NCBI GenBank assembly: GCA_020086605.1 | Contig: JACBWW010000016.1 | Span: forward strand, 18,561,096-18,625,095 | Source: Lanius collurio | Lineage: Eukaryota > Chordata > Aves > Passeriformes > Laniidae | Direction: 5' to 3' | DNA: 64,000 bases | Shown here: in pieces, positions 35,701 to 48,165 of the stretch | Numbering within the stretch: the stretch's first letter is position 1 | Layout of the letters: each line of letters opens with the position of its first letter | Program-made: the position numbers and the translations under genes | Notes under the pieces: model-generated | Database searches by the model: none | What the model was told of the DNA's origin: nothing | Seen by the model: the letters and a program-made list of their open reading frames with translations, nothing else

Positions 35701-38363
35701 CTGACAATAAACCATGGAGCTCAGCTATTTGGCAGCATAGATGTTCCTACTGCTGTTATTTTCGAACCAAATCTGTTCTGTGTTGTGGAGCAGTGGGAGA
35801 TGACTCTGGGCATGCTGCTCCTGTTCACAGCGGGGCTGTCTCATAAGTACAGTGAGGGGAATTTTAAGTGATCTGCAGGACTGTTCAGTTAATTTTTAGT
35901 GAGGACAGCTGGGTGACTTTGGTCGTCTCAGCAGAGAGCTCTGCTAGTAAGCCAGGCACTTTGCACTCGTGGTGAGACTCTGCAGTCATTCTATGACTGT
36001 GTTTCCAAGAAACTGCAGAAAAATGGTAGGGAATACAATATTTTCTGCAATAATGCAGGGGATGTACAGATGGGACTTTCAGTGCCATCAGGGCAAAATA
36101 TTCCTTGGGACCTGAGCAGAAATCAGATGCCATGATGGAGAGGTCTTGACCTATAAACTTCATCTTTGAACTGAAGTGATTATTTGGTCTAAAGTTCCTT
36201 GGTTCTTTGGTTCACAAAGGAATTGTCCAGGAAGTATCTTAAACACAATCAGGTTGTTGTCACTCAAAGCCACAGCAAGTGGACTTCTACCTCACAGGTT
36301 TCTCATCCCCACATAAAATGAACTACTCTCTCCACCCCTTCTTAGGAGAGAGCAATCCTGGCAGTTGAACTCCCTTTTCATTGCATGTGCAATGGACTGA
36401 ATGACTATTAGAAAATTAGGGGCTAGATTTAGGATTTAGGACATTAGAATGCTTAGAACCAGCATGACTCTGTGGCAAATTCAAATGCAGCATCATGCCA
36501 AACAGTTGGGACCTGCTCCTTTGGTCCAAGTTGTGTCATAACACACGGCATGCCCTTATCCCTTATCTTCTATTTGGAGGTGTGGGGGTAAAAAACATAC
36601 CCTGCTGTCTCACACAGCAACATGAATGCCCTGAGAGCTTACTGAACACTGATGCTATGCATTAAAGCCAGCAAAAACCTCGCAGAAGAATTCCAGCCTC
36701 ATGAGAAATGTTATATACAAGGATGTTTGAGAACTAAGGCTGAAGGGTTTAGTTTGATGTCTTAATTGGGACCTGATGCACAGCTGCCACTGGGTTTCTT
36801 TGCTTCCTAATGTTCATTTCTTATGCTTAGCAGATACCCTGCAGACAAGCAAGCCTTCAAAAGCTGAGGAAATGTGTTCTAGGTGAGGGTCTAACAGGTT
36901 ACGTCCCAGAAACCTCTGAAGGATGAGCACAGTTAAACAGACTTTCCCACTGAGCTATTAGCAGTCTAAAATCAGGCAGAGTTTTCTTTGGATGAGGCAT
37001 GCATTTCTGTCCCTCTCCTGATCTCCAGGCCCAGTCCAAGAACACTTGGGTAACTTTTCTAATTTTACAGAGTCTTGTGACCTGGGGGAGAGTTATAGCT
37101 CCTGCAGAGAAGAGAGTGCCAATATGACCATGGCATATTGGGAAATTCCATTCCACTGAGAAAGTGCAGATTTTTCAGGAGATGGTCAGAGCTGGTCCAG
37201 GACTTTGAAGAGAGCACAGCCAACTTCAATGCCAGCTTCTTTATCTCCCCCCCCTTTTTTTTTCTCCTTTTTCCAGAAAGCCTAGGAATCAATTTTCAGA
37301 GTTCCTTATGTCTACATGATGATGATATGGGAAAGAATACAGAGAATTCCTTGTGTTTGCCATTAGTGGAAAATTGTTTGCATCATGAATGATCAATATC
37401 TGTCATAAGAGAGAGGGTTTTTCAAGGCTGGCTTTCAATCTTCCTTCAAAATGCTTCCCCTTGCCAGTTCCACCTCTGAGCCTGGCACCATGTGGATGTC
37501 TGAATGATAAATACGGAGTGTGGAAATTCACCTGCTCCAAAGTCATTGTGTCTAAGTGACAAGTAAGTGCAAAAAGAGACATTGTCAGACAGAATAAATC
37601 TGCAAAATAGAAAAACAAAGCAAGGAATTTAGGGGAAAATCTCTCTGCCTTTGTGCTAGACTTATCCTAGAGAGATTCTCTGCCTGCAGACTCAACATCT
37701 GGCTGCTCTAAAATGTTGGTTTGGGGCCATTTTAGAAGTTGTCCTCCTCACATTGCGTATTCCTAATTTCCACAGAAACATTCTTCTGTCTTGACTATTT
37801 TGGTTTTACTGCTTCCTGGGGTCATATTTTCCCATATGACTTGTGGCCTGGTCTCCTCTTGACTCCTCAGTGACAGAAAGGAGATCAGAGCTTGGGCATA
37901 CAGCGATTCTCCCCACAGTACTCATGGCTTTGTGTCCCTTGGAGCAGTTTCATTCACCCAAGAGGTAGTGATGTTTGCTTCTGCCTTTCCTACCACAGAA
38001 AAAATGACCACCCCAGAGTCAGCTTCTTCTCCAAAAGAACCAGACTGTTTTATGAAGTCCTAGAAATATGGACCTGAAAATGCCAGCTGGCTCAATCAGC
38101 TGGAGTTTTCTCTAAATCTATTTTGTTCTTCTATACCATATCTATAGTAATGTGTCCAGCCTCAGTCTCTATTGCTTGGCATCCTGTTGTAATGGGAAAA
38201 AGAAATTTACCAGAACACACTCTCCAATGCATGAAATTTCTTTTAAATTTATTCTTTTAATAAACTTGGAGATGAAAATTTGGGGAAACAATGGTGAAAC
38301 GTGTCCAAAATGTCAAACCATGGAGCAGACTGAGATGCTGAGATCCAGCTGTGAAATTCCACA

Positions 38364-38391
38364 ATGGATCTCCTCTCAGAGATCTGCCAGA
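38364..38391. repeat. Short inverted repeat around AGATCT
   Basis: CTCCTCTC and GAGAGGAG are exact reverse complements separated by 12 nt that include AGATCT. An 8-bp stem is within chance expectation for a window this size. Listed only as a structure visible by eye. Confidence 0.5.
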
Positions 38392-40299
38392 GAGGAGCTG
38401 AGCTGTTCTACTTATAGCTTCAAGTTGACTCTACACTGAAATTTGGCACTAAAGGAAAAAATGTCCCTTTTTCTTGCATTTCTAGCATTTTCCCAGCAGG
38501 GACCAGTGGCCAGCAGCCAGGTTTCAAAGAGAACTATGATTGATGGGTGAATATGTAATTGGGAAAATATCTTGCTGCTTCCTCATGTCTAATTCCCACT
38601 GCTTGTGAAGGCTATGTCCCAAAGTACTGCTGGGAATAAACAAATGAGTTTCCTTTCTTGGATATGTTGATGCTTATGAGATGGACAGTTCAATGTGAAA
38701 TCACTTCATACTCATTAAGTGCTGATTTGACATTTGTATACAGAGGTACATAAACAGAGCTTCCCAAATAATCAGAACTCATAAAGGCTCATTGTTAGCA
38801 GGGGAATATATGGCTTCCAGGGATCAGGTCTGCTGTGAGTGGAGATCCAGGAAAGCCCTGGATGGTCCTCCTGGTGTCCCTGAAAGTGGGTCTTTTTGGA
38901 TTCCTGCTCTGGCTAACTCCCCAGTGAGGTTACACCCTCCTGGCAGAATGCAGGGTGGTATTTGAATAGTTTAGGCCAGTGACAGAAAGTGATTCAGATG
39001 AATAGTTCTGCTGCACTTCACAATTGTTTTTAGTGTGTGGTTAAGACTTCTGTAAGGTTGGGTAGTATTTTATACATCAGAATTCTCCAGGTGATGGCAT
39101 CAGCATGGATGAGTGAAGCATCTGTAAAGCTGAATGAGTGGTAAAAGAACCCAAGAAAACTTCTTGATGTCCATCTATTTATTGAGGGCAGTTGATTGAT
39201 GTGTTCTCTCTTGCTAAAAGGAACAAATTTGGATGATTCCCCCCAAATCATTACATCTTCCATTACTTTAAATGAAATGTCAAGACCATATGAATAATTG
39301 AAAAAATACATCAGTGGCAGGAAGGAGCTATTAAGGAGACTTTTTCCCCCCTCCATTCTGATTTTTGCAGTGAGTATTTGGACATGCAATTTCTTTTTAA
39401 CCTTCAGATTCATTGAGTGCCAGTGATTAGTTGCAAAGCAAGAAAATGTTCAGATACCAGTGTTTTGCAGATGTTATCCATTGTTGGTGATGCTGTCTTG
39501 AGGTTAACTACAAAATAATAAAAAAAGCAACCTCAGAGAGAGTCAGAGAGCCCTTGGGAATGGTAATGCAGTACAGAGCCTTTCACCCTGAGGTCAGCAG
39601 GTCAAACCCATTCCAGATCAGGAGTGACCAGCAGTGATTACATGTCTGCTTTCAGATTCACTGAGAGGATTTGCAAAATGTTACTCTTATTAGTGCTACT
39701 GGAAGGCCATTCCTGCACTTATATTACAAATCCTGCTGGTCTGTGTGATTCTTCCTAGACAAAATGGGAATGAATGAATACTTTATAAATCTCCACAAAT
39801 GTGGGCTTATTTACAGTAGAAAAATCATCAGGGTTGTCATCATTTGCCCTTTTGTGGGCCAGCACGGTAGAAAGATCAAGGATGCAATTGACTACAATTA
39901 AGGACTTTATTCTTGCCCTTGGGGTCAAACTCAGAACATTCATAGCTCCTGCCACAAAGTTAAGTCACTCTTCCTGGGTATTTCACTAGACATATTTATC
40001 ACCAAAATTGTCCAAGCATCTTAAATCAGCGCAAATTAAACCGCATGCAGATGGAAAGAGCAAATGTAATAAATGGATTAAAAGAGAAAAACAAGAGATA
40101 GCAATTAAAAAATAAGAAAAAGCTGGTACCATAAGAAAAACTCATCAGTCTCTCTGTTAGGGACAGTGCTGACACACACACACCTTCCACGAGAAGCATA
40201 GCTGCAGGCAGTACATTAGACATGTGGAAGGAGTACTGCATGAAGTCAAAGAAAATCTAAGATTCTGTTCCTCTGCCATAAATCATAGCACATGGGTTG

Positions 40300-40314
40300 T
40301 TTTTTTTTTTTTTT
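40300..40314. repeat. Poly-T tract (T15)
   Basis: Fifteen T residues followed by CAAGG. It could be read as a polypyrimidine tract or a minus-strand retroposon tail. No supporting context was found for either. Confidence 0.88.
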
Positions 40315-43035
40315 CAAGGAAAGGTGGAAGATTGATTTTTGCAGGGCTGCATATTTTAGCTTCTGCTTTTCAAGAAATGGCCCCATTTCTGGATTATGTG
40401 ACACACATTATGTTGTCATTTTCAACATGGGCAGTAATACCTAAACCTACTCCATCCTGCACTCTGCTCCTCTCTTCTCTTGTACCCCCTCCCTTCTCCT
40501 TGATTGCTACTTTTCAAGCAATTTCTCTTAAGCAGCTTCCATTCTTGCTTTTCAACTGAAATTTGAGGCTGTGAAATATGTTAACTTCTCTGAGGCAGCA
40601 GATGTCTGAAATCCACTTCCATCCTGGCCATATATTTAGGAGGCCAAATATTTTGGCCTCATTAGATATACCCACACCATACAGACCCACACTACACAGA
40701 CATACCGAGTATGGCACTGGTATTCTAATAAGTGATGTGATTGGATCAGACCAAATAATCCATCTAGAAGCTAAGCACAATGCTGACTTTACACCACAGT
40801 GGGATCTCATTTTGGAGATTGTGCATTGCTCATTATTTACAGGAAACAATACAAGGTGAAGGAGAAATTAGTGTGGAAGAAGAAAACATAAAAAGTAATA
40901 AAGGTAGAGGTAAAGATGTGAGTTTCAGGAGGAGAAGAAGTGGGATTGCCAGAGCACAGAGGACATGGAAATCACACACTTCATTGAACCATGAGTCTAT
41001 TGAACTTTCTGCCATAAAACAGGTGGTGCTGATGGGCCACGATGTATGGTCAGTCCTCTCTCTGGAAACATTACTGTGGGGCCCAGAACTGCAGTAACGT
41101 TGTCAGCTTTATAGCAACTTCTACACCAGTGTTTGTGAGCTCTTCCTATAGCACATCTCAAACACTGAGCACAAAATTTCATGTTTTGTTAACAGCGAAA
41201 CAGTGGTGAAATTGTACTCTGATGCAATTTTAATTAGAAAGAAATAGAAACTTTCTCCATCTCAAGGGTTAAAGTAACTCTCTTGAAGACAGTGGTGCTC
41301 TAACAGTAGGGGCCTTGGGTCTATGCCTAAACCACCTGCCTTTATTAATTATTCTCATCTATCACATCTATGAGGCCAGTCTCTAAAGGCAACCTGTTAG
41401 ATTTTGGTACAGACTGATATGATTAATGGGAATCTCCAACCTAACTGATGGAACTCTCCCAAGTTAATTTCATCCACTTGTCCACCTCTGCATAAGTTCC
41501 ACTTTAAACCAAGCTTGACTATGGCCTGCAGTTTGCATGAGAAAATGGTCTGAAACATTTAGGGACTTTCAGGTGGTTTCCATCAAAGTTGGCTTTCTGA
41601 GTTCGCATTAGCTGAGGGCTGCCTGTGCCACAGTAGTGGTACAACAGTAATTTTTGATAGTAATCTATTTCCCTTCCTGAAGTGGAGTTCTTCAGATCTA
41701 TTTTCTCCTTCCAGAGGTGTGAGTCTATCTCTGTCACAAAATGGCAGAATGCAGTGTGCAGGCACAGAAGAGCCTTGCACCCAATGAGCAGTCTGAAATT
41801 TCTCTCCTCCTGCTTCCTCACCCACCCAACCTCTAGCTCTGCTGAATCAGCCATGGGAATGCTGATTCCCTTTCTCTCAAGCTCTGCAAGCCAGTGACAC
41901 CTCTTAAAATCTGGCAGGATGAAGTGGATATGCCCATGTGGCTGTTTCGCTGCTCCAGCCTCAGCTTTGCTTAACTTTCCCTCCCCTGCTGCAGAATGGG
42001 CAGCTGTTTAAAGAGCTTTTTAAATAATGAGTTTAAAGAAGCACAGACAAGGTAGAAACAAGATTACGAGGTCACAGAGGTGAGGGGAGTTGACCCCATC
42101 TGAGAATGAAGGAAATGTGAGTTCAGAGTAGGTGTGGCCAGTGCTCTGGGGCTGTGACCCTGCCCTGGGAGCTGTGGGACAGAGGGCTCCCCAAGAACAC
42201 CTCATTTCAGCTGATCTCCATTCCTAGCTCTTGGGTGCCAGACTTATGTGTTTTCTTACTCACCCCCATGGTTCTCTGCTTTCTGATAGAGGGCTCCTAG
42301 GGGCTCTAGTAAATGTGGGAAGCAAAATCTTTGGTAGAACTGCTTCTTTGTGGCTGGTTACTGTAATAGGTGGGTTTTTCAGCTTAGAACTGGACCTGCA
42401 CTGTGTGGTAATGGTTGTGTTTGCTTGTTGTGTTGTGTTTGTTTTTTTTCCTGTCAGGCTTGGAAACAGAGCAAGGAATATTTAAATATCCCTTAGCAGG
42501 AAAACATGCTCTGCCTGGGGGAAAAATCCCATGAAAACATTTCTGTTTACACACTGGGGTGGGGGGCGGCAAGGGGGAAGGGTCAAGGGTAATCCTTTAT
42601 TTGTGTCTCAGCTAATGATGAAATGCATCTGAACTGAGAATTGCATGTTAAGTGATGATTATGTGCTATGGTGATTTTCTCCACAGTAGCAAATTCTCCA
42701 ATAACTTCCCATTGGATTAAATGCTTTACAACAAGAAAAAAATCAATTTAGGACAACAGAAATCCTCCAAGAAATTGAACTCTTATTTTTCTTTTAACTT
42801 CATGAGTTCTGCAGAAGGAAGTCTGTCTGAGCCCAACATGGAGAAGATATCATTAGAGAAATGAGAATTAGTAGGAGTGCTACAATAAAACTATATTGCA
42901 GAACCATAGACCTCAATGCTGCCATGTCTGTTCAAAGGCTTGTCTCCTATCCTAAAACTCTTTAAAAGAGCTTTAATGGCAATTAAATTGAAGGTTATTG
43001 CCATTATTCCAGTTATGCACTGCTCTTCCCATTCT

Positions 43036-43079
43036 GATTACACTAATCTTGCTTCAAAAGGGGATTAGAAAAATTAATT
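43036..43079. promoter_or_regulatory. Cluster of bicoid/OTX-type half sites
   Basis: GATTA (43036-43040), TAATCT (43044-43049), GGATTA (43062-43067) and ATTAATT (43073-43079) fall within 44 bp, preceded by GGCAATTAAATTG near 42978. TAATCC/T words are the recognition core of OTX/PITX/CRX-class homeodomains. Such clustering is suggestive but not decisive in AT-rich DNA. Confidence 0.25.
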
Positions 43080-43469
43080 CTTGATATAAGAGAAGAAATC
43101 TTGTGTAGTTGAGGTCAGGGTGACCTGATGAGTTCCTTCCCCCACCCAAGAAACATTCATTTTATGGTCAGAGGGAACTATGTCTTGGGTGAGTCCCAAA
43201 GATGCAAATGGAAAACAACCCCCCAGCCCCTCAGTCTGGGCCCTTGAGAGCTTTTTGGTTTTTAAAAACAACAGAACTTGCTTGTGAGTTGCCAGCTTTG
43301 AGAGTACGTGGCTGTTTGTGATGAATTTCTCCAGGCAATCTGAGATATCTCCAATGAATTTCTGATCATGAATGGGTACAGCTGGCGATTGGGTACTGTG
43401 AATGGGTACTGTGTGCGATTCAAGACTGTAAAGTAACTATTTTACTGATACAGGTGTTCTTTTGAAAGC

Positions 43470-43507
43470 TTCCCAATGGTTTAAAAGACCATTCCCAATG
43501 GTTTAAA
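43470..43507. repeat. 16-bp direct repeat with 22-bp period
   Basis: TTCCCAATGGTTTAAA occurs at 43470-43485 and again at 43492-43507. The intervening AGACCA creates an AATGGT/ACCATT inverted pair. A further near-duplication, GGGTACTGTGAATGGGTACTG, lies about 70 bp upstream (43391-43411), so this small locale has suffered repeated slippage. Confidence 0.9.
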
Positions 43508-44042
43508 GCACTTGAGTAGGCAATATTATATCCTTCTCTTCTGCTGTAATATATCTGGGAGAGACAGCTCCATTCCTGCTCACTGCAAATTGGTAAACAT
43601 CCTCTCCTTTGTAAGAGCACTGCATGAAGTGATCCTTTTTGTGTCTTTAGGGGATCAGCTCTCCATATTTTTACCTTTTCCCAAACAAATATTTTTTCAT
43701 ACTTTGAGTTATTGTTTCTCTGAACTATGCTGATGTCGAGGGACGGGCTTTTCAGCTTTTAAGGATTTAATTTTTTTTCCCTTCTCTCCCCAAATATTTG
43801 GCTAAATTGGACCTGAAACTATTCTGCTCTTAATTCTTAATACACCAAAACTTCCCAAGTCCCTCAAGTGCTGTGAGAAATTATAATCCCTTTATTTTCT
43901 GAGCAAATGGCAGCAGCAGTTGTCTGCAATAGCTGAGAGATGTCTCATTTTACAGAGCAGCTTCTTTGGGGCTTTGCTGCTCCCCTGTCTGTAGGACAGA
44001 CCCATTAACAGAAAGGCTACAGCCAAGGATCAGCACATCGAA

Positions 44043-44060
44043 GGTCTCTCAGCAGAGACC
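44043..44060. repeat. Short perfect hairpin (7-bp stem)
   Basis: GGTCTCT, loop CAGC, AGAGACC. Short enough to be chance. Confidence 0.7.
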
Positions 44061-44471
44061 CCCAGGAATCTGGGTAGATTTCCATTGGAAACTTGCCTTG
44101 GAATCAATAAAATTTCATTAAACCAGTGCTGTGCCAAATGTAGCATATAAGACTCAATGAAAAAAAATTTGCTGGCTCACATAATTTTCCCAATACAATT
44201 CTCTGGCCCATACTTTCTATTTCTACTGCCTCCTTGCCCTCCCTAGTAAAATTAGCTATTGCAGACAACAGCTGTAAACAAAAGGACAGCTAAACCATTA
44301 CCCAAAGGCCACTAACTACTGCAGTGAACACAAGTAATTCACAAATAACTCTGAAAAATTTATAGTTTGAACAGATTTTTCCATAGTTTTCAATTATCTA
44401 TTGCAGACTTCTCTGCACTACTATTTTTAGGAAAGATCAGCCTATGATAGTTTTCTGTTTATGACTTATAG

Positions 44472-44605
44472 TGTTAAAAGTGGTTGTGGAATATGCTGTC
44501 TTCGAAGGATGACTGATGCTTTGGGAGATCCCATCACAGTCCTTATTTGTGTCAGCAACCTTAAACAAACCAGTGAAGCCACAAATATTAATGGCAGAAA
44601 TGCAG
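44472..44605 (+). other. Weak exon-like segment (unrecognised)
   Basis: A pyrimidine-biased TTTTCTGTTTATGACTTATAG precedes an open 134-bp segment that ends at CAG then GTATAG. The frame belongs to a 77-codon ATG frame (44461-44694), and the peptide has a CGICC cysteine cluster. The acceptor is mediocre, no homolog is recognised and no partner exon is seen. Most likely a chance frame. Confidence 0.12.
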
Positions 44606-45390
44606 GTATAGAAGGATGGAAAAGATATGAGAAGAATTACGATGGTCTAGATCAACAGATTCTTTACAAAGGGGAAAGGTTGGCTCTTCTCTGAGTCAAC
44701 ATCTGTTTTCCCAAAATAGATTATTGGATCTATTAACTATCTCAGCTTCCTCATTTGTTAACTACATGGAATAACTGCTTTACTCTACAACAGCCACACC
44801 ATCAAAACCCCTTACTAAATCCCATGACTGGAAGCTGTAGCTCATCAAATTCAGTCTAAAAATAAAATGCAGAACTTCAATTTTGCAGGTAATTGCAGAA
44901 CTAGAATAATGTATCTGAAAGCATTGGGAGTTGTCTCTAGTTTGACATATGGGTGCTAGGATTGCAATGTTTTGGTTTTTTTCTCTCAATTCAGATAAAA
45001 ATTATAATTATAGTGCAAGAAATCCTGAATGACATGGGATTTTTATTTGGCTGGTGCTTTGTAGAAAGGGCAGATTAGAACAGTCTCTTCTGAACCAAAG
45101 ATTTAAAGTCTATGAAATGTTCACAGCACCCATGTTATGCAAACTGTTGATTCTTACATATACCAAAGCCCTGGGAGAATTCAGTCACAACATTTCCTCA
45201 CCTATTTGCTGAAAGGATCACCATGGTCACACCAAGAATGGTATACAGAGATAAAATAAGATAGAAGATATAGTGCATAAAAAGAAGCTGCAATTACTTT
45301 CCCTCTGAGTTTAACGGAATAAAAGCAATGGATCTTTTATTTTTTTACCAGTAGATTTTTTACAAATAGACTTAAAATATTTCCTTTTAG

Positions 45391-45559
45391 ATTTGTGGCT
45401 CCAACAGCTGCAGATGAAACCAGAAATCAGCAAAGCCCCTTGTTTTTATTGGCGCTGAAGTGGCTTGTTGAAAATGGATTGGATTACGGGGATCAATCAG
45501 CAGCAGGTCGAGGATGCAGAGGGAACTCTGCCAATGCAGCGGGCTGCCAGGAGCGGTGA
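45391..45559 (+). other. CpG-retaining open segment, candidate terminal exon or conserved element
   Basis: A TATTTCCTTTTAG acceptor-like run ends at 45390. The frame then stays open for 55 codons to TGA at 45557. The full stop-to-stop frame begins at 45323 and lacks any Met before the acceptor. The peptide contains a hydrophobic LFLLALKWLVENG stretch followed by a Gly/Ala/Cys-rich tail. The second half retains five or more CpGs (GGCGCTG, TTACGGGG, GTCGAGG, GCAGCGGG, GAGCGGTG) in CpG-poor surroundings and holds GGATTA and ATCAATCA (OTX-like and PBX-like words) at 45481-45499. Either a 3' terminal exon or a conserved regulatory element would explain this; neither is proved. Confidence 0.25.
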
Positions 45560-46461
45560 AAATCCTTGGGCTAGTGGCAAGTCTTAATGTACTGGAAAAT
45601 CCATTGTTTTATAAAGAGCTTTGGAGATAGGAAGAAGATTGAGTTGCAGAAGAATGCAGAAATAACAATAATACTATCCCAAGTTCCTGTTGTTCCTTTG
45701 CATGTGACTGAAAGGAAAACAAACTCCTTGGAGATGCTGCCTGAGTGTAAGTCTAGGCAGTGCCAAGAGATGATCAGAAATAGGACAGATGGTAAAGCAT
45801 GACCTTCCTGAGCCATAATTTAGGAAACAGAACATTTCTGAATTTCAACAGCAGTCAATAAGAAATTTGCAAGCTGCTGTATGGTTCTGTCCTGGACAGT
45901 TCTGGATTCTCCCAGAATGGTGTTGATTGTTGTTGCTTTCTGTTAAATGAGCTGAATAATCTTGTCATTGTTCTGGAGAGAGTTCAAAAAATATTAAGCC
46001 TTGGTTAATGTTGGAATGAGCTGATATCCCCAGTTACACAGTAGATTCATTACACAGCTTGCTGGGAATATTACTAAATAGGCTACAATCAAAGTAATTA
46101 ATAATGTCTGCATTCAACTGTGATGGTTCTGTCATGTATTAATTAGCCCCTCATTCAGCTGAAGATGCCTCATAGCCATCTGAATTCTAAAGCCACACAT
46201 GGCAGAGAGATGGTCATGAATCCTGCCTGCCCATGTTGACTTAGGAATCAGATTTTTTGGATGAAAGGCAGGCATTTGCTGACCTACACTCCTGAGTATT
46301 TGGGAATATCGACCTCCAGCTGGATGCTGAATTGAACAGTAGTTCACAATTCCAAGAAATGTTTGCAGCCTGTGGCTTGTTCTCTCGAACTTTGGTCACG
46401 TGGCGAGGTAACACAGATGTTTTCCCCAAATATCATCATTATTAAAAGCAGGTAGCTCTGG

Positions 46462-46581
46462 TAGAATCATAGAGGAGGAATGGATCTCTCTGATGACAAC
46501 ATCTATTCCTGTGTCAGTGGCAGGATATGGTTCCCACGAGACCCTGTGTCAGATATCAAACCAGTTCTGTGCTTGAATTTA
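46462..46581 (-). mobile_element. CR1 LINE 3'-end fragment, reverse orientation
   Basis: The fragment starts with TAGAATCATAGAGGAGGAAT (reverse of the CR1 terminal ATTCTATGATTCTA). It continues through CCTGTGTCAGTGGCAGGATA, GTTCCCACGAGACCCTGTG and CCAGTTCTGTGCTTGAA, in the same order as the reverse complement of the CR1 3' region (CCTGCCATGGGCAGGGACA, CCCACTAGACCAGG, CCAGCCTGGCCTTGAA). It is strongly diverged, so an old copy, and more of the element survives than in the other three tails. Confidence 0.62.
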
Positions 46582-48080
46582 GCCAAATGTCTGGCATGAA
46601 AGGGTTAGAAAATCCACTTCATGAGCAGAGTTTATAACAATAATAAAAGTTCTCCAAACTTGGAAGCCTAATGAAAATCCACATAACAATCTAAGAAAAG
46701 CTGAGCAGTGGAAAAAGTGAGGCATTTGAACATTCTCCCTCTGTCTGCATTGGGCTCTGGTGCTCTTGGTGGGACTGACTCTTAGGTGAGGAAGAGCTGC
46801 AGTTCTCCTTGGAGAAATATTCTCGTTTTCTGCTTGCAACAGACCAGATTTTGCATTGTAATATCAGGCCAAGAAGAGAAAGTTTCAGAGATTTGTTAAT
46901 TCTGGTTTGGAATAGCAAACTCTTTGTGAAAAAAAAATTGATAAGGAAGTTTTTATTTCACAATTTCATATCAGTGCTGACTCTTAAAACCTTCTAGGAT
47001 ATAAGACTTTTTAAATATCAAAATAATACAGTACTTTGAAAGGAAGATATGGAATCATTCTTTCTCAAATCTGAAGGCTTCTGAACATATTGCTCTTCAG
47101 AATAAAGTGCCAGCAGAACAGGAGACTGCTTTGTTCCTTTCCTTATTTTTTCTATCACCCGACTGCTTTTTATGCTATATTTGGGACATAGATGTTAGAT
47201 GATTTGGGAAAGGAATGTCTATTTCTAGTTGCTCAGTGGAATGCTTGAAACACTTTTAAACAATTTTTGGATAGTAAAACAATATAAAGTAGTTCAGAGG
47301 TCTTGAGATAGAAGGTTTAGAGTGGAGGGGATTATTTCTGTTTTCTGTGATGCCAGTTTTCTAAGGCTGTGATATCAGTATCTCTTCCAAAACATAAAAT
47401 ATACACAGGACTATGTTCTGTTGCTTTCTAAGCTGAGGATAACCAGAAAATTGTTCTTTTCCAAAGTTTTGTGGTAATGCCGCCAGAAAGAAGGGCACTG
47501 TAAGGGATTTATGTGCTGGTTTTGAGGACTCTCTCAGACCATATTTCATCTGAACTGCTTTCTCATCCCAAATGCTCAGGGACATTTTCTGGAAGGGGCT
47601 CACTTGCAAACAGTGAAGTACCTCATATACCCTCCTCTAATAAAATACAGAAACAGTGAACTCTGCCTGCTGTCAGGACTAACTGTCATTTATTTTTTTC
47701 ATATTCATAATACACTCTGAGCATCCCTGGCTGTGAGGGAGTGTACCAGGACCTCACAGGTCAAAGCAAAAATCTTGCTGCTTGAGCTGGCAAAAGTGCT
47801 GATTTGTTATCCTTAGGAAAGGAGTCAGGAATACACAGAATATTCTATTTGAGGCCCTGAGGGAGGCACCTGTTAGGGGGCAGGTAAACAGCCAAACCCT
47901 ATTTACACCTGCTGGTGCAAAACCATCATGTACCTGTATCCCATTTAGAAAGCTGTAACCAGCATAGGTGGATGTCATCAATTATTATTCCCTTTGCAGT
48001 TCAGGCCTGAATAGCTGACCAGCAGAGGGATTTAGCCATACTTCTGGAAGAGTCTGTGAACATGTAAAAGACATATTATT

Positions 48081-48165
48081 TCAATTTTGCAAACAAAGGC
48101 TACTCAATGTTTAAAGGTTTAATTCACACAGCAAAGTTTTGAATAGAAACACAACTTGTCTACGT
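48081..48165 (-). mobile_element. Possible MIR-like SINE relic, weak
   Basis: TTTTGCAAACAAAGG, then AATTCACACAGCAAAG and GAATAGAAACACAAC loosely follow the reverse complement of MIR (ACAGATGAGGAAACTGAGG, GGTCACACAGCAAGT, GAATAGAACCCAGG). The middle part is poorly conserved. This could be coincidence. Confidence 0.25.

Larger units (their letters stand above)
32780..43000. other. Non-genic stretch
   Basis: No gene or named transposon is recognised across about 10 kb. Contents are short T and A tracts, a C-rich then T-rich run near 37.25 kb (about C9-T10), a T15 tract at 40.30 kb (listed) and a purine-rich stretch near 40.85-40.97 kb. Frames reach 127 codons (39030-39413, minus) without recognisable features. 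Confidence 0.65.
43090..45300. other. Non-genic stretch
   Basis: No named gene is present. The stretch contains a small direct repeat at 43470-43507, a hairpin at 44043-44060 and a weak exon-like segment at 44472-44605, each listed separately. The rest is AT-rich with no recognised transposon. Confidence 0.6.

Noticed and set aside
40850..40970. Purine-rich tract as a splicing or scaffold element
   Set aside because: It is irregular, with no repeat unit or exon borders. Composition alone does not support a call.
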